A stretch of 64,000 nucleotides of DNA from Candidatus Neomicrothrix sp. UBA2974. Lineage in GTDB: Bacteria > Actinomycetota > Acidimicrobiia > Acidimicrobiales > MedAcidi-G1. A program made the position numbers and the translations under genes. Positions 60,914 through 64,000 of this stretch are shown in pieces (the first letter of the stretch is position 1; every line of letters begins with the position of its first letter). The notes beneath the pieces were generated by a model that made no database searches, was not told the origin of the DNA, and was given only the letters and a program-made list of their open reading frames with translations. The stretch spans positions 71,271 to 135,270 of the forward strand of contig DEAU01000010.1 in the NCBI GenBank assembly GCA_002348705.1. The letters are read 5' to 3'.

Positions 60914-61495
60914 GTGACGCCTGTATGTTTCCGCATTGTGGATGTTGCCGACGAGTCTGGACTGCCCATAGGTCAAGAATCGGCTGAGCCGGATCAACCG
61001 GCGCCAGTCGACGAGGTGCGCGATGAATTACCGGAAGACCTAGACGCACGCGGCGCCGGACTCGTCGGCCCCTATGTTTTCCCGGACAATGACCGGCGGA
61101 GGATTCCCGGAATCCTCTACCTCTTGTTGGCAGCTGTCACCGGCACCGTTGTCCTGCTATCCGATGGATCTTCCTTGGTCGATTCGGGCCTCGTGGCTGG
61201 TGCGGTTGGGCTGGCTTTGGTCGGCGTCTACCACCTGCAAGCAGGATGGAGCCTCGGAGTCGACGAGGCTGATGCCTTGGTGGCCTCTGTCCGGGCCGTG
61301 GGCTTTCCTGTCGGACACGCCTCCGCACAGATGGCTTGGCGGGGATTGAGGAGCCGCCCAACGTGGCGAGTGCTTGTCTATTCCAATGAGTCACCACCTA
61401 AGCGGCGGGGGCTTGTCTTCGTCGATGGCGTAGATGGTTCGGTTGTTGCAGTTCACGCGGAGGACAATCCTGAGGACTGGTCAGATCAGGATTGA
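60914..61495 (+). CDS. Small membrane protein of unknown function
   Basis: I do not recognise this 193-residue protein. It has an acidic soluble N-terminus of about 65 residues rich in Asp, Glu and Pro. Two membrane segments follow (about residues 67-83, ILYLLLAAVTGTVVLLS, and 92-108, GLVAGAVGLALVGVYHL), then a basic-to-mixed C-terminal domain containing WRVLVYSNESPPKRRGLVF. Both ends probably face the cytoplasm. GTG 60914 is used; GTG 60938 is possible. It lies between a kinase gene and the PIM operon and is separated from both by small gaps, so no functional link can be read from context. Confidence 0.65.
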   Translation: MTPVCFRIVDVADESGLPIGQESAEPDQPAPVDEVRDELPEDLDARGAGLVGPYVFPDNDRRRIPGILYLLLAAVTGTVVLLSDGSSLVDSGLVAGAVGLALVGVYHLQAGWSLGVDEADALVASVRAVGFPVGHASAQMAWRGLRSRPTWRVLVYSNESPPKRRGLVFVDGVDGSVVAVHAEDNPEDWSDQD

Positions 61496-61580
61496 CTAGA
61501 AGACGGCTTGGGCCGACTTTGGAACATTCGGCTCCAGTCCTCGTCGGACACCGTCCCCGCTCCAGTCGGCGCGGTGCCGG

Positions 61581-61586
61581 TAGCCT
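61581..61586 (+). promoter_or_regulatory. -10 box TAGCCT of the pgsA-patA-pimA operon
   Basis: GTGCCGGTAGCCT at 61574-61586 closely matches the motifs at 27155 and 37363. Unlike those, it lies 42 bases before the start codon, giving a leader of about 35 bases with a GGAGAG ribosome site. Confidence 0.5.
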
Positions 61587-61628
61587 GACCTTCCGGAGAC
61601 GCGACCGGGCCTGACTGGAGAGACCACC

Positions 61629-62309
61629 ATGCTTGACGGCAGTTGGAGAGCCGTTGTCGACCGCGGACTGACACCTATTGGACGAAGCCTGCGCCGCACA
61701 GGGATCACCGCCGATGTTGTGACGATTATCGGCATAGCTATGGCTGCCGCTGCGTCCATGTCTATTGGTCTCGGATATCTGCGCCTCGGCTTCCTCCTTC
61801 TGGTCCTCACCGGAGTGCCCGATGCCCTTGACGGCGCCGTTGCTAAAGCCTCAGGGACGTCTTCATCACGCGGCGCCTTTTTCGATTCGGTTGCCGACCG
61901 CCTGACCGACGCGCTGCTGTTTGGCGGTGTGGCTTGGTACCTGGCTGGATCCCGCGAAGACCGAATGATGATGCTCCCAGTGGCCATCATGGCTACGGCA
62001 ATGTTCATCTCGTATCAGCGTGCCAAGGCTGAGTCGCTGGGGTATGACGCCAAGGGCGGACTGATGGAGCGGGCTGAGAGGTTTATCGTGCTGGCCTTTG
62101 GGTTGCTGTTCGCCGAGATCCTGATACCTGTGCTCTGGGTGATGCTGGTTCTCAGCCTGGTCACGGCGGCGCAACGGTTTGCCAAGGTATGGCGACAGGC
62201 GAGCGCTGGACGAGAGTCACCGTCCCAGCGTCGATCCGAGCGCCGCCGACAACTCCGTTCGGAGCGTCGACAGCGACTGGGTTCCCGTCGACGCCCTGTT
62301 CGCCGCTGA
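61629..62309 (+). CDS. pgsA: CDP-alcohol phosphatidyltransferase, probable phosphatidylinositol-phosphate synthase
   Basis: This 226-residue membrane enzyme has about six hydrophobic helices and the CDP-alcohol phosphotransferase motif D-x2-D-G-x2-A-x-x8-G-x3-D-x3-D, seen from DALDGAVAK through FFDSVAD. The position normally held by arginine after the alanine is lysine here. Its partners patA and pimA directly downstream identify it as the inositol-phosphate transferase of actinobacteria, which joins CDP-diacylglycerol with inositol-1-phosphate. A GGAGAG ribosome site precedes the ATG. The basic Arg-rich tail is cytoplasmic. Confidence 0.87.
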   Translation: MLDGSWRAVVDRGLTPIGRSLRRTGITADVVTIIGIAMAAAASMSIGLGYLRLGFLLLVLTGVPDALDGAVAKASGTSSSRGAFFDSVADRLTDALLFGGVAWYLAGSREDRMMMLPVAIMATAMFISYQRAKAESLGYDAKGGLMERAERFIVLAFGLLFAEILIPVLWVMLVLSLVTAAQRFAKVWRQASAGRESPSQRRSERRRQLRSERRQRLGSRRRPVRR

Positions 62310-62378
62310 GCCTGGTTCACCCCAGAGCGTCCGCTCTTTAGCCGAAACGTCGAGCAAGCCACTACCGTTCCGGTTGGC

Positions 62379-63290
62379 ATGGCTCCGGCGATCGTTCACG
62401 CCTTCCGGGCCGCATCGATGGCGGCCCGTCTCTTTCCGCCTGCCCTCTCAGGCCCTGTGGCACGTGGCATCGGTCGTCTAGTTGGGCATTTCGACCGTGA
62501 CCGGCGTCGTCTTGTGGAACGGCACCTCCAGCGCGTTAAGGGGACGGATCTAGTGGGACGGGAGTTGCGTCGAAGCGTTGACGCGGTGTTCGCTTCTTAC
62601 GCGGACTACTACCTCCAAAGTTTTCGGCTTCCGTCTATGACGTCCGAAGAGATCGTGGGCGGTTTCAGCGAGGAAGGTTATGAGCGGATTGCCGAGGGCT
62701 TAAGGGCGGGTAAAGGCGTGATCATGGCTATGCCCCACCTAGGTGGTTGGGAGTGGGCGGCCCACTGGCTGACAATCCACCAAGGAGTTTCTGTGGGCTG
62801 CGTGGTCGAGAGTCTGGAGCCTCCGGAACTCTTCGAGTGGTACCGGTCGTTTCGGACGTCGTTGGGAATGGAGGTGGTCGGTTTGGGACCGTCAGCGGGA
62901 ACTCAAGCCGTTGCGATGCTGCGCGCCAACCGAGCTGTCTGCCTGCCGAGCGATCGCCACGTTGGTGGTGTTGGGGTCGAAGTTGAGTTCTTCGGGGAGC
63001 GGACGATGCTGCCCGCTGGTCCAGCGACCCTTGCCCTGCGAACTGGTGCCACTTTGCTCCCCATCGCTGTGTATGACCGACCGGGGGGGTGTCACGGCGT
63101 TGTTCGTCCCGCTCTGCGCACTGTTCGTGAGGGTCGTCTCCGCGACGACGTGGTTCGAGTGACCCAGAATCTGGCGCGAGAGATCGAGAGCTTGATCTCC
63201 GTCGCTCCTGAGCAGTGGCATCTTCTGCAACCCAATTGGCCCTCCGACCGGTTGGCGAATCCAGCTTCCACTTCTGGGGTTCGTTTGTGA
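62379..63290 (+). CDS. patA: Phosphatidylinositol mannoside acyltransferase
   Basis: This 303-residue protein belongs to the LpxL/HtrB-like lysophospholipid acyltransferase superfamily. The catalytic H-x4-E reads MPHLGGWEWAA, and LPSDRHVGGVGVEVEFFGERT matches the second conserved block. In actinobacteria this gene sits between pgsA and pimA and acylates the mannose of phosphatidylinositol monomannoside. That order is found here. It works at the inner face of the membrane. Its stop overlaps the pimA start by four bases (GTGA), so translation is coupled. Confidence 0.9.
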   Translation: MAPAIVHAFRAASMAARLFPPALSGPVARGIGRLVGHFDRDRRRLVERHLQRVKGTDLVGRELRRSVDAVFASYADYYLQSFRLPSMTSEEIVGGFSEEGYERIAEGLRAGKGVIMAMPHLGGWEWAAHWLTIHQGVSVGCVVESLEPPELFEWYRSFRTSLGMEVVGLGPSAGTQAVAMLRANRAVCLPSDRHVGGVGVEVEFFGERTMLPAGPATLALRTGATLLPIAVYDRPGGCHGVVRPALRTVREGRLRDDVVRVTQNLAREIESLISVAPEQWHLLQPNWPSDRLANPASTSGVRL

Positions 63291-64000
63291 GGGTCGGACT
63301 GGTATGCCCATACAGCCTGACCTTGCCCGGAGGCGTGCAGGGTCAGGTCCTAGGTCTGGCCCGAGTCTTGAGGGCTGCCGGCCATCCGACAAGGGTGTTG
63401 GGTCCTTGTGATGGGCCACCTCCAGACGCTGGTGTCACTCCGTTGGGCGACAGCCTCCCGACTGCTGCCAATGGGTCAGTTGCGCCGATAGCCCCTGATG
63501 TGTCCTGTGCGCTGCGGACAATCCGCGCTCTGCGAGATGAGGAGTTTGACGTCCTTCATCTTCACGAACCCTTGGCTCCCGGACCAACCACCACAGCACT
63601 TCTATTAGCCCAGACGCCCATGGTGGGAACGTTCCATGCTGCCGGGGGGAGCCTCGCCTACGATCTCCTCAATCGTCCAGTCCGCTGGTTGAGTCGGAGA
63701 CTTGAACGGGCCTTTGCTGTCTCGGATGATGCAGCGGCCATGGCGCGGAGTTCTCTTGGTGGAGAGTATGAGGTCCTTTTCAATGGCGTTGAGGTGGACC
63801 GCGGCGCACAAGTAGAGCCCTGGCCTACCGATGGACCGACGATCTTCTTTATCGGTCGACATGAGCCCCGCAAGGGCCTGTCGGTTCTGCTGGATGCGAT
63901 GGGGATGCTGGGTCCGGAAGTTCGACTTTGGGTCGCGGGTGTTGGTCCGGAAACCGAAGAATTGCGTTCACGAGTGGCGGGTGATCCGAGGATTGAGTGG
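63287..64000 (+). CDS. pimA: Phosphatidylinositol mannosyltransferase (PimA), 3' end outside window
   Basis: The frame opens at GTG 63287 and is still open at the window edge after 238 codons. The start reads VRVGLVCPYSLTLPGGVQGQ, which matches the PimA acceptor loop GGVQ. FDVLHLHEPLAPGPTT and VGTFHAAG follow, with the catalytic-type histidine; then IFFIGRHEPRKGLSVLLDAM begins the GDP-mannose-binding domain. PimA adds the first mannose to phosphatidylinositol at the cytoplasmic face. Position after pgsA and patA confirms it. About 130-150 residues of the C-terminal domain are missing because of the window end, not because of mutation. Confidence 0.92.
   Translation, partial: MRVGLVCPYSLTLPGGVQGQVLGLARVLRAAGHPTRVLGPCDGPPPDAGVTPLGDSLPTAANGSVAPIAPDVSCALRTIRALRDEEFDVLHLHEPLAPGPTTTALLLAQTPMVGTFHAAGGSLAYDLLNRPVRWLSRRLERAFAVSDDAAAMARSSLGGEYEVLFNGVEVDRGAQVEPWPTDGPTIFFIGRHEPRKGLSVLLDAMGMLGPEVRLWVAGVGPETEELRSRVAGDPRIEW

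Noticed and set aside
1..64000. tRNA, rRNA, CRISPR arrays, insertion sequences, prophage genes or attachment sites
   Set aside because: Reading both strands I saw no cloverleaf-type tRNA, no repeat-spacer array, no transposase or integrase motif and no long direct repeats.

Overview
The window looks like a chromosome segment of a high-G+C actinobacterium, most likely an Acidimicrobiia-type lineage. The evidence is a phosphatidylinositol-mannoside operon in the actinobacterial order (pgsA, patA, pimA at the right edge), cofD/cofE for coenzyme F420, a biotin carboxylase-BCCP fusion, a LytR-CpsA-Psr protein, a DUF5719-type protein behind a giant glycosyltransferase-like membrane protein, frequent GTG/TTG starts, and apparently leaderless promoters. 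The lineage is inferred from gene content; there is no rRNA or tRNA gene, and I saw no insertion sequence, CRISPR array or phage gene.

Positions 1-27124 form a surface-glycan locus. (a) 33-9219: an epimerase, a formyltransferase/aminotransferase pair (probably making an N-formylated 4-amino sugar), a CmcI-type methyltransferase, a heptose module (a nucleotidyltransferase-HAD phosphatase fusion plus an HddA-type kinase that appears to start at CTG), a glycosyltransferase and two Gfo/Idh/MocA oxidoreductases. (b) 9275-16054: a nonulosonic (legionaminic-type) acid block legB-legI-legG-ptmE-ptmF-legF-ptmA, whose last six genes have the order I recall from the Campylobacter jejuni flagellin-glycan locus. 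(c) 16048-27124: three glycosyltransferases, a WbpA-type UDP-sugar dehydrogenase, a PglK-like ABC exporter, a LIC12162-type putative transferase and a B12-binding radical SAM enzyme.

Positions 27168-32050 hold metabolic genes: an Lpd-like flavoprotein, biotin carboxylase/BCCP, biotin ligase (divergent, 18 bp away) and a class IV aminotransferase. Positions 32180-43690 return to envelope sugars: an LCP protein, three GT4 glycosyltransferases, a His-rich anchored protein, a mannose-1-phosphate guanylyltransferase, galE, and a minus-strand operon rmd-gmd-cofD-cofE. Positions 43810-58401 hold large membrane proteins, DUF5719, a thioredoxin-like protein, FtsH, a CPBP protease, a GT-C-like protein, an unusual single-chain GtrA / polyprenyl-phosphate-mannose synthase / phosphomannomutase fusion, a Trm112-like protein and manA. 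Positions 58688-64000 hold ahcY with a structured leader, a uridine-kinase-like gene, a small membrane protein, and pgsA-patA-pimA (pimA runs off the window).

Together these genes give a nearly complete route from fructose-6-phosphate to mannose-6-P (manA), mannose-1-P (fusion C-terminus), GDP-mannose (guanylyltransferase), and then to GDP-D-rhamnose (gmd/rmd), polyprenyl-P-mannose (fusion middle) and PIM lipids. A second branch makes exotic sugars for a surface polymer. Genes inside operons are tightly packed, with at least twelve 4-base stop/start overlaps. Genes that begin transcription units often have a TAGCCT-like -10 hexamer 6-8 bases before the start codon. No gene-free stretch exceeds 300 bases; the longest, 58402-58687, is described under ahcY.
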